A stretch of DNA of 50,207 bases, taken from NCBI RefSeq assembly GCF_018274385.1, contig NZ_JAAFYZ010000059.1:1-50207 (forward strand). Reading direction: 5' to 3'. The notes under the pieces are model-generated. The model saw only the letters and a program-made list of their open reading frames with translations. It did not search any database and was not told the DNA's origin. This DNA comes from Catenulispora pinistramenti. GTDB lineage: Bacteria > Actinomycetota > Actinomycetes > Streptomycetales > Catenulisporaceae. A program made the position numbers and the translations under genes. This document shows, in pieces, positions 1 through 8,638 of this stretch (within the stretch, counting starts at the first letter, position 1; every line of letters begins with the position of its first letter).

Positions 1-35
1 GTTTCCCTGAGGTTGCCGAGGCCCGCCGGAGGCCC
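1..35 (+). repeat. Copy of a dispersed repeat segment, cut by the window edge
   Basis: These 35 bases are identical to 37094-37128 on the same strand and to the reverse complement of 36217-36251. Both of those lie inside the large palindrome at 35971-37345. Identity stops at base 36. The match begins at base 1, so the copy may extend further left outside the window. Confidence 0.85.
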
Positions 36-392
36 CTGCCGTTGACTTCAGGCGCCCACCACACGCGACGATTGCCGCCAGCCCAACGCGTGCGCAGTGA
101 CTCGGACCCGCGCGAAACCACCACCACAACCGCCGCCCGCCAACGCAAACCGCGTGGCACAGCGAACTGCGTCTCGATCCGTGATTAGTCAATACTAGGT
201 AGTTCCGTAAAGAAATGCCTTTAACCAACACACCAACTGCAAGCCACAAGCCAAAACCCTGCCACTCGTACCCGCCACTGGCGCCTGCCACCTAGACCCG
301 CTCACCCATCCGCCGAATCTGATACACCCACCCCGTCCAGGGCAGACGTTGCCGCCCGATACGACGCCAGTGAACCGTCATCCCCAAGTAAA
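36..392. other. Non-coding stretch downstream of the LacI gene
   Basis: No convincing gene is visible. Bases 181-250 are clearly richer in A+T than the surroundings, and 241-392 is C-rich with little codon bias in any frame. I see no strong hairpin terminator for the leftward LacI gene that ends at 393. Confidence 0.5.
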
Positions 393-1481
393 TCAGCGCC
401 CTGTGCCAGCCATGCCAGCCATGCCAGCCGCGCCATCCGCGCCATCCCTACCAGCCCTACCAGCCGTACTCTCCCGCACCTTCAACGCATACGGCGCCTC
501 CACGTCCTCCGACTCAGCGCTCTTCGCCCCACGCCCGCCCCGAATCGGATCCACCCTCTTGTCCGCCAGATTCACAGCCGCTTCGGCGATCGCCTCCTTG
601 TCCGGGGCGATGGTCGTCAGCGTCGGCGAGCTGTAGCCGCCCTCGGCGATGTCGTCGAACCCTGCGATCGCCACGTTCCCCGGGATGGAGATCCCGCGAT
701 CGGTGGCGGTGCGCATGGCGCCGATGGCGAGCAGGTCGTTGCAGCAGAAGACCGCGTCCGGCGGTTCGGGGAGGTCGAGTAGGCGGGCCATCGCCGCGGC
801 CCCGTCGGCCCGTTGGTAGTTCTCGACCGGTAGGACCATCGCCGGGTCGTGCGGCAGGCCGGCGGCGTCCAGGGCCTGGCGGTGGCCGGCGATGCGCAGG
901 GCTCCGGTGCCGCCGTTCTTGCCGGGTTGGTCGCCGATGACGGCGATGCGGCGGCGGCCGATGCTGATCAGGTGCTCCACGACGGTGCGGGCGGCGGCGA
1001 CGTTGTCGATCGCGACGTGGTCGGCCGGGCCGGGGATGTCGCGCTCGCCGAGCAGTACCAGCGGGGTTGCGGGGTCAGCGCGTTCCAGGTCGGAGGGCTC
1101 CATTGCCAGTGGGCTCAGGATTGCCGCGTCTATCCGCTGCGGCCCCATCGAGGTGATGACCGCCTGCTCGCGCTCGCGGGAGCCCTGGGTCTGCTCGACC
1201 AGCACGGTCCACTGGCGGCGGTGCGCGGCGGTGATGACCAGCCCGGTGAGCTCGGCGAAGTATGGATTGTCCAGCTCCGGGACGGCCAGCACGATGAAGC
1301 CGGTCCGGCCCTTGCGCAGGTTCCGTGCGCCCAGGTTGGGGCGGTAGCCGGTCTCGGCGATCGCGCGCTCCACCCGTTCGCGGGTGGCCGGCGTGATGAA
1401 GGCGTAGCCGTTCACCACGTTCGAGACCGTCTTGATCGAGACGCCGGCCCGTTCGGCCACGTCCTTCAGTGTTGGGGGCAC
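393..1481 (-). CDS. LacI-family transcriptional repressor of the arabinoside operon
   Basis: This is a 362-residue LacI/GalR-type regulator. The N-terminal helix-turn-helix (LKDVAERAGVSIKTVSNVV, residues 5-23) is followed by the hinge region. A periplasmic-binding-protein-like effector domain runs from about residue 60 to 335. The gene diverges from the sugar importer/GH51 operon at 1681, and two adjacent TACAACGTTGTA-like sites lie between them, so local repression relieved by an arabino-sugar is the natural inference. The ATG at 1481 fits the family start (MPPTLKDVAERAGV). The last 25 or so residues are an unusual Gly/Ala-rich tail encoded by a 9-bp tandem repeat, which is not part of the normal fold. 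The family assignment is near certain; the effector is inferred from neighbours only. Confidence 0.93.
   Translation of the reverse strand: MPPTLKDVAERAGVSIKTVSNVVNGYAFITPATRERVERAIAETGYRPNLGARNLRKGRTGFIVLAVPELDNPYFAELTGLVITAAHRRQWTVLVEQTQGSREREQAVITSMGPQRIDAAILSPLAMEPSDLERADPATPLVLLGERDIPGPADHVAIDNVAAARTVVEHLISIGRRRIAVIGDQPGKNGGTGALRIAGHRQALDAAGLPHDPAMVLPVENYQRADGAAAMARLLDLPEPPDAVFCCNDLLAIGAMRTATDRGISIPGNVAIAGFDDIAEGGYSSPTLTTIAPDKEAIAEAAVNLADKRVDPIRGGRGAKSAESEDVEAPYALKVRESTAGRAGRDGADGAAGMAGMAGTGR
402..464. repeat. 9-bp tandem repeat in the 3' end of the LacI gene
   Basis: Seven nine-base units resembling CATGCCAGC/CGCGCCATC/CCTACCAGC run head to tail. In the gene's reading direction they encode a three-residue rhythm (GRAGRDGADGAAGMAGMAG) just before the stop codon. 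The period is a multiple of three, so copy-number change would only lengthen or shorten the protein tail. Confidence 0.8.
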
Positions 1482-1531
1482 CTGTCGGGACCGCCCTTCC
1501 CGTGAGTTCCGTTCGGGTCATGCTACGCCTT

Positions 1532-1556
1532 TACAACGTTGTAGACAACGATGTAG
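1532..1556. promoter_or_regulatory. Tandem LacI-type operators in the divergent region
   Basis: A perfect 12-bp palindrome, TACAACGTTGTA (1532-1543), is followed immediately by a degenerate second copy, GACAACGATGTA (1544-1555). A central CG in an even palindrome is typical of LacI/GalR operators. The pair lies 51 bp upstream of the repressor start and 125 bp upstream of the binding-protein start, so it could control both directions. A separate GTGAC-cgga-GTCAC palindrome is at 1585-1598. Confidence 0.7.
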
Positions 1557-1680
1557 AACTGACCACACCCCGGATTTCCGCCGCGTGACCGGAGTCACAC
1601 GGCCGGGTGGTATCGGCGTATCACCGACAAGCCGTAGACAAGATCCATATCAGGGCATTCGACACAGACATCGAGGAGCC

Positions 1681-2943
1681 ATGAAATCGCATGTGAAAGT
1701 CGCCGCCGCGGCCGTCGCCGCCGCCGGTCTGCTCGCGGCCGCGGGCTGTAGCAGCAGCTCCAGCGGCTCCGGGTCGAGTGGCGGTGTGGTGAAGCTGTCC
1801 ATGCTGACCGGGTTCACCGGTCCGGACGGACCCTCCTACCAGGCGCTGGTCTCGGAGTTCAACGCCTCCCACCCGAACATCAAGGTCACCATGGACATCC
1901 AGCCGTGGGACGCGATCGGGCAGAAGCTGCCCGCCGAGTGGGCCACCGGGCAGGGCCCGGATCTGGCCACGCCGAACTTCGACCCCGGCGTGATCTTCAA
2001 CTACATCAAGACCAACTCGGTGCTCCCGCTGGATCCCTCGATCGGCACCGGTGACACGCAGATCAACTCCTCCGCATTCCCGTCCTCGGTGACCAAGGCG
2101 TTCACCGTCAACGGGAAGCTGTACGCGGTCCCGGCGAACCTCGCCACGGTCGCGCTCTACTACAACAAGACGATGTTCACCGCGGCCGGGATCACCGATC
2201 CGCCGAAGACCTCGGACGAGTTCGTCGCGGACGTCAAGAAGCTGACGCTGGGCGGGGCGAACCCGACCCAGTACGGCATCTCGCTGGCCGACCACCAGAC
2301 CATCGAGATGTGGCCGATCCTGCAGTGGATGAACGGCGGCGACATCGTCGGCCCGGACGGCTGCGCGACGGTCAACTCCGCGGCCAGCGTGCAGGCCCTG
2401 TCGACCTGGGCCAACCTGGTGCAGAACCAGCACGTCAGCCCGGTCGGCCAGACCGGCGCCGACGCCGACACGCTGTTCTCGGCGAAGAAGGCGGCGATGG
2501 AGCTGAACGGCCCCTGGGCCGCCGACGGCTTCCGCAAGGCCGGGATCGACCTGGGCATCGCCCCGGTGCCGGTGGGTTCGGCGGGCCCGGTGACCCTGGC
2601 CTCGACCGTGCCGCTGATGATCGCCAAGAACACCAAGCACAAGGACCAGGCGCTGGAGTTCCTGAGCTGGTGGACCGGCAAGACCGCGCAGGCCTCGTTC
2701 TCGAAGAGCTCCGGCTACCCGCCGGCGCGCAGCGACGTCACCGTCTCGGACCCGAACACCGCGGTGTTCGCCCAGGCGCTGCCGACCGCCCGGCTCTACC
2801 TGGCCGGGCTGCCCACCTCCTCGCAGATCGACACCGACGTCTACACGCCGCTGCTGGGCCAGCTGACCCGGGGCGCGGACCCGCAGAAGTCCGCCGACTC
2901 CGCGGCCAAGGCGATCGACCAGCTCACCGGCTGCAAGAGCTGA
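1681..2943 (+). CDS. Sugar ABC transporter substrate-binding lipoprotein
   Basis: This 420-residue family-1 extracellular solute-binding protein is the capture component of the importer encoded next to it. The start chosen is the ATG at 1681, just after GAGGAG. It gives a lipoprotein signal peptide (MKSHVKVAAAAVAAAG) with lipobox LLAAAGC and lipidated Cys23, then a Ser/Gly linker. The remainder reads as a MalE-like two-lobe fold, with segments such as KLYAVPANLATVALYYN and the 'MELNGPWAADGF' region typical of oligosaccharide binders. It is first in an operon with two permeases and a GH51 arabinofuranosidase, which suggests arabino-oligosaccharides as ligand. Family is certain, ligand inferred. 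Confidence 0.94.
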   Translation: MKSHVKVAAAAVAAAGLLAAAGCSSSSSGSGSSGGVVKLSMLTGFTGPDGPSYQALVSEFNASHPNIKVTMDIQPWDAIGQKLPAEWATGQGPDLATPNFDPGVIFNYIKTNSVLPLDPSIGTGDTQINSSAFPSSVTKAFTVNGKLYAVPANLATVALYYNKTMFTAAGITDPPKTSDEFVADVKKLTLGGANPTQYGISLADHQTIEMWPILQWMNGGDIVGPDGCATVNSAASVQALSTWANLVQNQHVSPVGQTGADADTLFSAKKAAMELNGPWAADGFRKAGIDLGIAPVPVGSAGPVTLASTVPLMIAKNTKHKDQALEFLSWWTGKTAQASFSKSSGYPPARSDVTVSDPNTAVFAQALPTARLYLAGLPTSSQIDTDVYTPLLGQLTRGADPQKSADSAAKAIDQLTGCKS

Positions 2944-2986
2944 CGGCGGCCGGCGCGGCGGAGACGGACGAAGAAGAGGGCGATCG

Positions 2987-3931
2987 ATGGCACATCTGGC
3001 AGACCAAGCGACCGACGCGCCGGCCCGGTCCCGGGGACCGGACCGGCGGAGTCGGGGCCGGGGCTGGCGGTCCCGGTTCAACCCCGCGTACCTGTTCGTC
3101 GCGCCGGCGTTCCTGCTGGCCGCCGTCTTCATCCTGTGGCCGATCGTCCAGTCCGGCTGGATGAGCCTGCACGACTGGACGATCGGCGACGACTCGCACA
3201 AGTGGCTGGGCTTCGGCAACTACACCGAGCTCTGGCACGACTCGCGGTTCTGGAACGCGCTGAAGGTGACGATCGTCTACGCGGTCTTCGTCGTCATCGG
3301 CCAGGTGGCGATCGGGCTGGCGCTGGCCCAGTGGCTGCGCCGCACCACCTGGTACACGATGCTGCTGCGCTCGGCGTTCTTCTTCCCGACCATCGCCTCG
3401 CTGGCGGTCACCGGGATCGTCTGGAAGTTCCTGCTGGACCCGCAGGTCGGGCTGGTGGACGGCTGGCTCGGCAAGATCGGGGTCCACTCCCAGAACTGGC
3501 TGCAGGACACGCATCTGGCGCTGCCGGCGCTGATCGCGGTCGGGATCTGGAAGAACTTCGGCTTCTCGATGATCGTGCTGCTGGCCGGGGTGCAGGGAGT
3601 GCGCCAGGACCTGATCGAGGCCGCGACGCTGGACGGCGCCGGCGCGATCGCCCGGTTCCGGCACGTGACGCTGCCCGCGCTGCGCCCGGCGATCCTGTTC
3701 ACCGTGGTGATCGGCACCGTCAACGCCCTGCAACTGTTCGACCTGACCTACGTGATGACCGACGGCGGCCCGCTGTTCCACACCGAGTCGATCGTCATGT
3801 ACCTCTACCAACGCGGATTCGTCGACTTCCGGCTCGGCTACGCCAGCGCGATCGCCTGGGTGCTGTTCCTGATCATCATCGCCGTCTCCGTCGTGCAACT
3901 GCGAATGCTGAGGTTCCGCGATGACGACTGA
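2987..3931 (+). CDS. Sugar ABC transporter permease, MalF type
   Basis: This 314-residue inner-membrane permease has a short charged cytoplasmic N-terminus (about residues 1-25) and six hydrophobic segments. The EAA loop that contacts the ATPase is visible as EAATLDGAGAIARFRHVTLP near residues 207-226. Its start is the ATG at 2987, preceded by AAGAGGG. It follows the binding protein by 43 bp, and its last 11 bases overlap the next permease, so the two are very likely translationally coupled. No ATPase gene is present in the operon. Actinomycete sugar importers commonly share one MsiK-type ATPase encoded elsewhere, and that is the expected partner. Confidence 0.94.
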   Translation: MAHLADQATDAPARSRGPDRRSRGRGWRSRFNPAYLFVAPAFLLAAVFILWPIVQSGWMSLHDWTIGDDSHKWLGFGNYTELWHDSRFWNALKVTIVYAVFVVIGQVAIGLALAQWLRRTTWYTMLLRSAFFFPTIASLAVTGIVWKFLLDPQVGLVDGWLGKIGVHSQNWLQDTHLALPALIAVGIWKNFGFSMIVLLAGVQGVRQDLIEAATLDGAGAIARFRHVTLPALRPAILFTVVIGTVNALQLFDLTYVMTDGGPLFHTESIVMYLYQRGFVDFRLGYASAIAWVLFLIIIAVSVVQLRMLRFRDDD

Positions 3932-4805
3932 CGCGTCCCTCTCCTCGCTGCCCCCAGCGCCGTCCTGGGCCGGCCCGATGCTGCGCGGACTGCGCCGGGT
4001 GGGCCGGGTCCTGGCCTGGACCGTGCTCACCATCGCGGCGCTGGCCACCGTCGTGCCGTTCCTGTGGATGCTGGGCGTGGCCTTCCGCACCCCGGCGGAC
4101 CTGTACTCCGATCCGTCGCGGCTGTGGCCGGACCACTGGTCGGTCTCCGGCTTCCACGCCGTGTTCACCCAGCTGCCGTTCTTCCGGCTGGCGGTCAACA
4201 CCGTCGTGTTCGCCGGCGGCACCACGGTGCTGCTGCTGCTCATCGACTCGCTGTGCGCCTACGCGCTGGCCCGGCTGAAGTTCCGCGGGCAGAACTTCGT
4301 CTTCTGGACCATCCTGCTCACGCTGATGGTGCCGTTCCAGGTGATGCTGATCCCGCTGTTCCTCACCGTGTTCCACCTCGGCTGGCTGAACACCTTCCAG
4401 GGCCTGATCGTCCCGCGGTCGGTGAGCGCGCTGGGCATCTTCATGCTCCGGCAGTTCTTCGTCAAGATCCCCAAGGAGCTGGACGAGGCCGCCCGGGTCG
4501 ATGGCGCCGGTCCCCTGCGGATCTACTGGCAGATCATCCTCCCGCTGGCCCGGCCCGCCCTGGCCTCGCTGTTCGTCATCCAGTTCATGGCGTTGTGGAA
4601 CGACTTCCTGTGGCCGCTGGTCATCTCCAGCAGCACCGACATGCGGACCCTGCCCTCGGCCCTGACGCTGTTCTCCAGCACCTCCGGCGTGGACCACGCC
4701 GCACTCATGGCCGGCGCCGCCATCTCGCTGGCGCCCCTGGCCATCGCCTTCCTGCTCGCCCAGCGGTTCTTCACCGAGGGCATCGCCGCAACAGGTATCA
4801 AGTAA
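3921..4805 (+). CDS. Sugar ABC transporter permease, MalG type
   Basis: This 294-residue protein is the second permease of the importer. It has six hydrophobic segments, and the EAA motif appears as DEAARVDGAGPLRIYWQIIL near residue 190. The ATG at 3921 lies inside the 3' end of the MalF-type gene (11-base overlap). The C-terminus, with 'FFTEGIAATGIK', is the usual MalG-type ending. Twelve bases separate its stop from the TTG start of the GH51 gene, so uptake and intracellular hydrolysis are transcribed together. Confidence 0.94.
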   Translation: MTTDASLSSLPPAPSWAGPMLRGLRRVGRVLAWTVLTIAALATVVPFLWMLGVAFRTPADLYSDPSRLWPDHWSVSGFHAVFTQLPFFRLAVNTVVFAGGTTVLLLLIDSLCAYALARLKFRGQNFVFWTILLTLMVPFQVMLIPLFLTVFHLGWLNTFQGLIVPRSVSALGIFMLRQFFVKIPKELDEAARVDGAGPLRIYWQIILPLARPALASLFVIQFMALWNDFLWPLVISSSTDMRTLPSALTLFSSTSGVDHAALMAGAAISLAPLAIAFLLAQRFFTEGIAATGIK

Positions 4806-4817
4806 AAGGAACCTCCC

Positions 4818-6329
4818 TTGCTCACAGCACATGCCACCCTCGACCCGGCCTTCCGGATCGCCCCGGTAGACCGCCGCCTGTTCGGCTCCTTCGTGGAACA
4901 CATGGGCCGCTGCGTCTACGGCGGTATCTACGAACCCGGACACACCGAGTCCGACACGGACGGCAACCGGCTGGACGTCGCCGAGCTCACCCGCGACCTC
5001 GGGGTCGGCGTGATCCGCTACCCCGGCGGCAACTTCGTGTCCGGATACCGCTGGGAGGACGGCGTCGGCCCGGTCGCCGAGCGGCCCCGGCGCCTGGACC
5101 TGGCGTGGCGCTCCATCGAGAGCAACGAGTTCGGCCTGAACGAGTTCATGGCCTGGACCAGACTGGCCCAGGTGGAGCCGATGATGGCGGTCAACCTCGG
5201 CACCCGCGGCATCCAAGAGGCCTGCGATCTGCTGGAGTACGCCAACCACCCGGGCGGCACCTACTACTCCGACCTGCGCCGCGCGCACGGCGTGGAGCAG
5301 CCGCACGACATCAAGCTGTGGTGCCTGGGCAACGAGATGGACGGCCCCTGGCAGACCGGCCACAAGACCGCCGAGGAGTACGGCCGGCTGGCCGCCGAGA
5401 CCGCCAAGGCGATGCGCCAGGTCGACCCCGGCATCGAACTGGTGGCCTGCGGCAGCTCCAACGCCGAGATGCCGACCTTCGGCACGTGGGAGACCACGGT
5501 GCTGGAGCACACCTTCGAGCACGTCGACTACATCTCCCTGCACGCCTACTACGAGCAGCACGGCGAAGACCGCGCCAGCTTCCTGGGCGCGGCGGCGGGC
5601 ATGGACCGCTTCATCGAGGGCGTGGTGGCCACCGCGGACCACGTCGCCGCCCGCAAGCAGTCCCGCAAGCGGCTCAACCTCTCCTTCGACGAGTGGAACC
5701 TGTGGCAGCAGAGCCGCTTCGCCGGCCACACCAACCTGGACTGGGAGCAGGCGCCGCGGCTGATCGAGGACACCTACACCGTGCAGGACGCGGTGGTCTT
5801 CGGCAGCCTGCTGATGTCCCTGCTCCGGCACGCCGACCGGGTCTCCATCGCCTGCCTGGCCCAACTGGTCAACGTGATCGGCCCGATCCGCGCCGAACCG
5901 GACCGCCCGGCCTGGGCCCAGACCATCTTCCACCCCTTCGCGCTCACCGCCCGGCACGCCGTCGGCGACGTGCTGCGGGTCCAGACCGCCACCGACCGCT
6001 ACGACACCGCCGAGCACGGCGACGTCCCGCTGGTCGACGTGGTGGCCACGCACGACGAGGAGACCGGCCAGGTCACGGTGTTCGCGATGAACCGGCACAC
6101 CGAGGAACAGGCGAAGCTCGACATCGACCTGCGGGCCTTCGGCGACCTGGTGGTGGCCGAACACCTGCACCTGGGCGGCACCGACCTGGACGCCGCCAAC
6201 TCGATCGAGACCCCGGAGCGGATCGCACCGACCGGCGTGGCCGGCGCGACCACCGAGGGCCGACGGCTCAGCGCCGCGCTACCGCCGGTGTCCTGGAACA
6301 TGATCCGGCTGGTTCCGGCCGGCCGGTGA
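4818..6329 (+). CDS. abfA: Intracellular alpha-L-arabinofuranosidase, GH51
   Basis: This 503-residue enzyme has no signal peptide, so it should act in the cytoplasm on imported arabino-oligosaccharides and release L-arabinose. The GH51 start signature LFGSFVEHMGRCVYGG (residues 21-36) is present. Glu173 in WCLGNEMDGPW is the expected acid/base, and Glu292 in SFDEWNLW the expected nucleophile. Length is typical for the family. The start is a TTG at 4818 behind AAAGGA (4805-4810); the ATG at 4831 is out of frame. It is last in the importer operon and is followed directly by a strong hairpin terminator. Gene symbol is by family convention. Confidence 0.95.
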   Translation: MLTAHATLDPAFRIAPVDRRLFGSFVEHMGRCVYGGIYEPGHTESDTDGNRLDVAELTRDLGVGVIRYPGGNFVSGYRWEDGVGPVAERPRRLDLAWRSIESNEFGLNEFMAWTRLAQVEPMMAVNLGTRGIQEACDLLEYANHPGGTYYSDLRRAHGVEQPHDIKLWCLGNEMDGPWQTGHKTAEEYGRLAAETAKAMRQVDPGIELVACGSSNAEMPTFGTWETTVLEHTFEHVDYISLHAYYEQHGEDRASFLGAAAGMDRFIEGVVATADHVAARKQSRKRLNLSFDEWNLWQQSRFAGHTNLDWEQAPRLIEDTYTVQDAVVFGSLLMSLLRHADRVSIACLAQLVNVIGPIRAEPDRPAWAQTIFHPFALTARHAVGDVLRVQTATDRYDTAEHGDVPLVDVVATHDEETGQVTVFAMNRHTEEQAKLDIDLRAFGDLVVAEHLHLGGTDLDAANSIETPERIAPTGVAGATTEGRRLSAALPPVSWNMIRLVPAGR

Positions 6330-6333
6330 GCGG

Positions 6334-6369
6334 GTGCGGTGACCCCACGCCAATGCGGGGTCACCGCAC
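6334..6369 (+). terminator. Terminator of the arabinoside operon
   Basis: Perfect 13-bp stem GTGCGGTGACCCC (6334-6346) pairs with GGGGTCACCGCAC (6357-6369) around a 10-base loop, starting five bases after the GH51 stop. There is no U-tract, as is usual in high-GC actinomycetes. Confidence 0.85.
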
Positions 6370-6370
6370 C

Positions 6371-7216
6371 TACGCTGCCGGTCACCGTCGGAGGCCCCAA
6401 GGCGTACGGCATAGCCACGTTCCCCCGCACCGGCTACCGGCTACCGGTTACCGGCTCGCCAAGGGGACCGGCGTGGCGACCGGCGCCCAGCCGGAGTCGA
6501 TCTACGAGGTGGCCAGCGGCAGCAACGCGACCAACGGCTGCTGCTCGGACTTCGGCAACGTCGAGAACGCCTCGAAGGACACCGGCGCCGGGCACATGGA
6601 CGCGCCGATCATCTCCTCGGCCTGCACCGCCTCGCCGTGCTCCGGGCCCGGCCCGTGGATCCAGGCCGACATGGAGAACGGCGTCTTCATGGGCAACGGG
6701 ACCGGCAACCTGTCCAACACCAGCCTGCACACTCCGTTCGTCACCGCGGTGCTCCGCAACGACGGGCAGGCGAACTTCGCCTTGGACGGCGGTGATGCGA
6801 CGCAGCCAACTGTGCCAGCGCTCTACAACGGCGCCCTGCCAGCCGGCTACGCGCCGATGGCGAAGGAAGGCGGCATCGCTCTGGGAACCGGCGGCGACAA
6901 CAGCAACGCCGCGCCCGGGACCCGCTGCCTGGACATCATCAACGACGCCACCGCGGCCGGTTCCAAGGTGCAGCTGTGGAACTGCAACGGCATCGGCGGC
7001 CAACAGTGGGTCCAGCAGGCCGACGGCACGCTCCTGAACCCGCAGTCCGGGCTCTGCCTCACCGACCCGGCCGCCGACACCGCCAACGGCACCCAGCTCG
7101 ACATCGAACCCTGCGCCGACGCCGCCGACCAGGTGTTCACCTACCAGAGCACATCCGCCCTGACCCCCGGCACGGAAGTCTCCTTCTACGTCATGCCGGC
7201 GGCGCGGAACATCTGA
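6371..7216 (+). pseudogene. Decayed GH54-type arabinofuranosidase (ArfB) relic with ricin-like segment
   Basis: Remnant of a secreted GH54 alpha-L-arabinofuranosidase. The first part (6371-6439, APTLPVTVGGPKAYGIATF, then TGYR) and the second (6446-7216, from TGYRLAKGTGVATGAQ) match consecutive pieces of the family but lie in different frames. Between them, three 7-bp units CTACCGG-CTACCGG-TTACCGG add 14 bases and shift the frame. The N-terminal half with signal peptide is missing; homology starts right behind the preceding terminator. The catalytic domain stops at GGDNSNAAPGT and jumps into a ricin-type segment with two of three repeats. Then comes the opening of what looks like an AbfB/CBM42 domain (LTPGTEVSF), cut where the grpB gene ends. 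At least three rearrangements are needed. It is not expected to make an active enzyme. Confidence 0.8.
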
Positions 7217-7845
7217 TCGTAGATATCCCGGAGCACGTCCTGCTTGCGGCGGTTGTAGTCCATCACATGGCCGCCACCGGGAACCGCCTGTCGTTTCGCC
7301 TGCTCATACCGGTCACGGTCGTCCGGATGAGACCGCAGCCAGTCGCGGAACATGAGATGCCGGATTGTTTCCGGGCAGTCCGGGCCGAACACATGCAGAT
7401 TCACCTTCGGATCCGGCAGCGACAGACATCGATGCTGATGGAAGGACGGTTCTCGAATGACGAGGACGTAGCCGAGCCGTTCCAGGGGCGGCACATAGCG
7501 GTCCTCGTCCGTCGGGTCGGCCACCGTCAAGTCGATGTCGATGACGTCCTTGGCGGCCAGTTCGGGTACTGAGGTGGATCCGACATGGTCGACGACGAGG
7601 GCCGCCGCACCGAGTACCTCGCGGATATCATGGGCGAGCGCCTCGAAACGGCTGGGCCATTCGTGGTTGTAAGGCACGATCTCGACCGCGGCCTGCTGCG
7701 GTGGGCCCGAAACCCACGGATCCTCGTCCGGATCCGGCTCATGATGGCGGGTGATCTCCTCATGTGTTGGCACCCGCCACATTCTACTAACGCGGTCGGC
7801 GGCAAAGATCGATTGCTCGCTCGCCGGCTCTCGCGTGTCCTTCAT
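7186..7845 (-). CDS. GrpB-family (nucleotidyltransferase-like) protein
   Basis: Up to 219 residues. The GrpB/UPF0157 domain covers about residues 50-215, with the hallmark VEIVPYNHEWP near its start, the DHVGSTSVP glycine/serine motif, and paired acidic residues in DVIDIDLTV, as in the nucleotidyltransferase fold. The later DPKVNLHVF and LMFRDWLRSHPDDRDRYEQ segments are also characteristic. Molecular function of the family is poorly defined. Two starts are possible, 7845 or the ATG at 7782 (MWRVPTHEEI); neither has a good ribosome site, and the first 21 residues look unlike the family. Its 3' end overlaps the GH54 relic by 31 bases, at what seems to be a deletion junction. Confidence 0.88.
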   Translation of the reverse strand: MKDTREPASEQSIFAADRVSRMWRVPTHEEITRHHEPDPDEDPWVSGPPQQAAVEIVPYNHEWPSRFEALAHDIREVLGAAALVVDHVGSTSVPELAAKDVIDIDLTVADPTDEDRYVPPLERLGYVLVIREPSFHQHRCLSLPDPKVNLHVFGPDCPETIRHLMFRDWLRSHPDDRDRYEQAKRQAVPGGGHVMDYNRRKQDVLRDIYDQMFRAAGMT

Positions 7846-7941
7846 GACTAGAGTCGATCATCGCGGCGGGGCGCGCTTAACCGTGGCACCGTCGAGCGCC
7901 CACTCCGCTTCCCCGGTCAGTACCACGAAAAGGACATTCCA

Positions 7942-8583
7942 TTGGTCGGGATCAATGACATATTGGCCGAGCAGCAAAAGCTCCTGGAGGTGATCGAAGC
8001 CCAGGACGCGAAGATCAATCCAGCGCTGGAACGGCTCTCGGCCAATGGTTCGCGCGAGCAGTCGGCGCTGTTCGCCGCGGCGTGCGCCGAACGGGCCGTC
8101 GGAATCCTGTTCTGGGTGGCCGCGAACGAGGGCAGGCAGGCGGACCTCGACTTCTACCGGAAGGCCCTGGAGCAGGTCTGGGGACAGCCGGTCGAGGGCG
8201 ACCGCGACCGCGTCTCGCCTGACGACGTCTACGCCCGCCACGACCTCGCCCGGGGACCGGAATCCGACGGCGGCCGCGCGGGCGGACTCGCCCAGACCGC
8301 CGCCCTCGCGCTGCGCTCGGTCCTGGCCTACGGCCAGACCGGCGACTTCGCGCACATCCGCCAGGTCGCGGCCCAGCTGAGGAACGACGCTTCCGGTCTG
8401 GCCCACCGCACCTCGACCGACGGCCTCGCCACGGTCGAGATCGACCGCCAGGTCAGTGAGATCGAGACGATCCTGCGCGACGGGGCCACCACTGATCTCG
8501 CCGCCCGCCTTCGGGAACAGGCGCAAGCCGTCGGTCGGGAATGGCTCGACCTCGCGGTCCGGTATTACCGGACCGGCCATTGA
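7942..8583 (+). CDS. Hypothetical soluble alpha-helical protein
   Basis: I do not recognise this 213-residue protein. It is mostly helical by composition, with no signal peptide or membrane segment and no obvious catalytic motif. Visible landmarks are ALFAAACAERAVGILFWV (residues about 34-51), a helix-like AALALRSVLAYGQTG stretch, and a final EWLDLAVRYYRTG. The start is a TTG at 7942 preceded by AAAAGGA, a well-placed ribosome site that decides the start. It diverges from the grpB-like gene across 96 bp, and its stop lies 55 bp from that of meaB in convergent orientation. Codon bias is normal for the neighbourhood, so it is a real gene. Confidence 0.75.
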   Translation: MVGINDILAEQQKLLEVIEAQDAKINPALERLSANGSREQSALFAAACAERAVGILFWVAANEGRQADLDFYRKALEQVWGQPVEGDRDRVSPDDVYARHDLARGPESDGGRAGGLAQTAALALRSVLAYGQTGDFAHIRQVAAQLRNDASGLAHRTSTDGLATVEIDRQVSEIETILRDGATTDLAARLREQAQAVGREWLDLAVRYYRTGH

Positions 8584-8638
8584 AAAGTGGTGGTTCCCCA
8601 CATCGGGCAGCTACCGCACTCCCGTTATCACGGTTCAC

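Noticed and set aside
3876-6170. Open frame of about 760 codons antisense to the permease and GH51 genes
   Set aside because: Low-complexity composition, no domain, and the sense strand has clear catalytic motifs.
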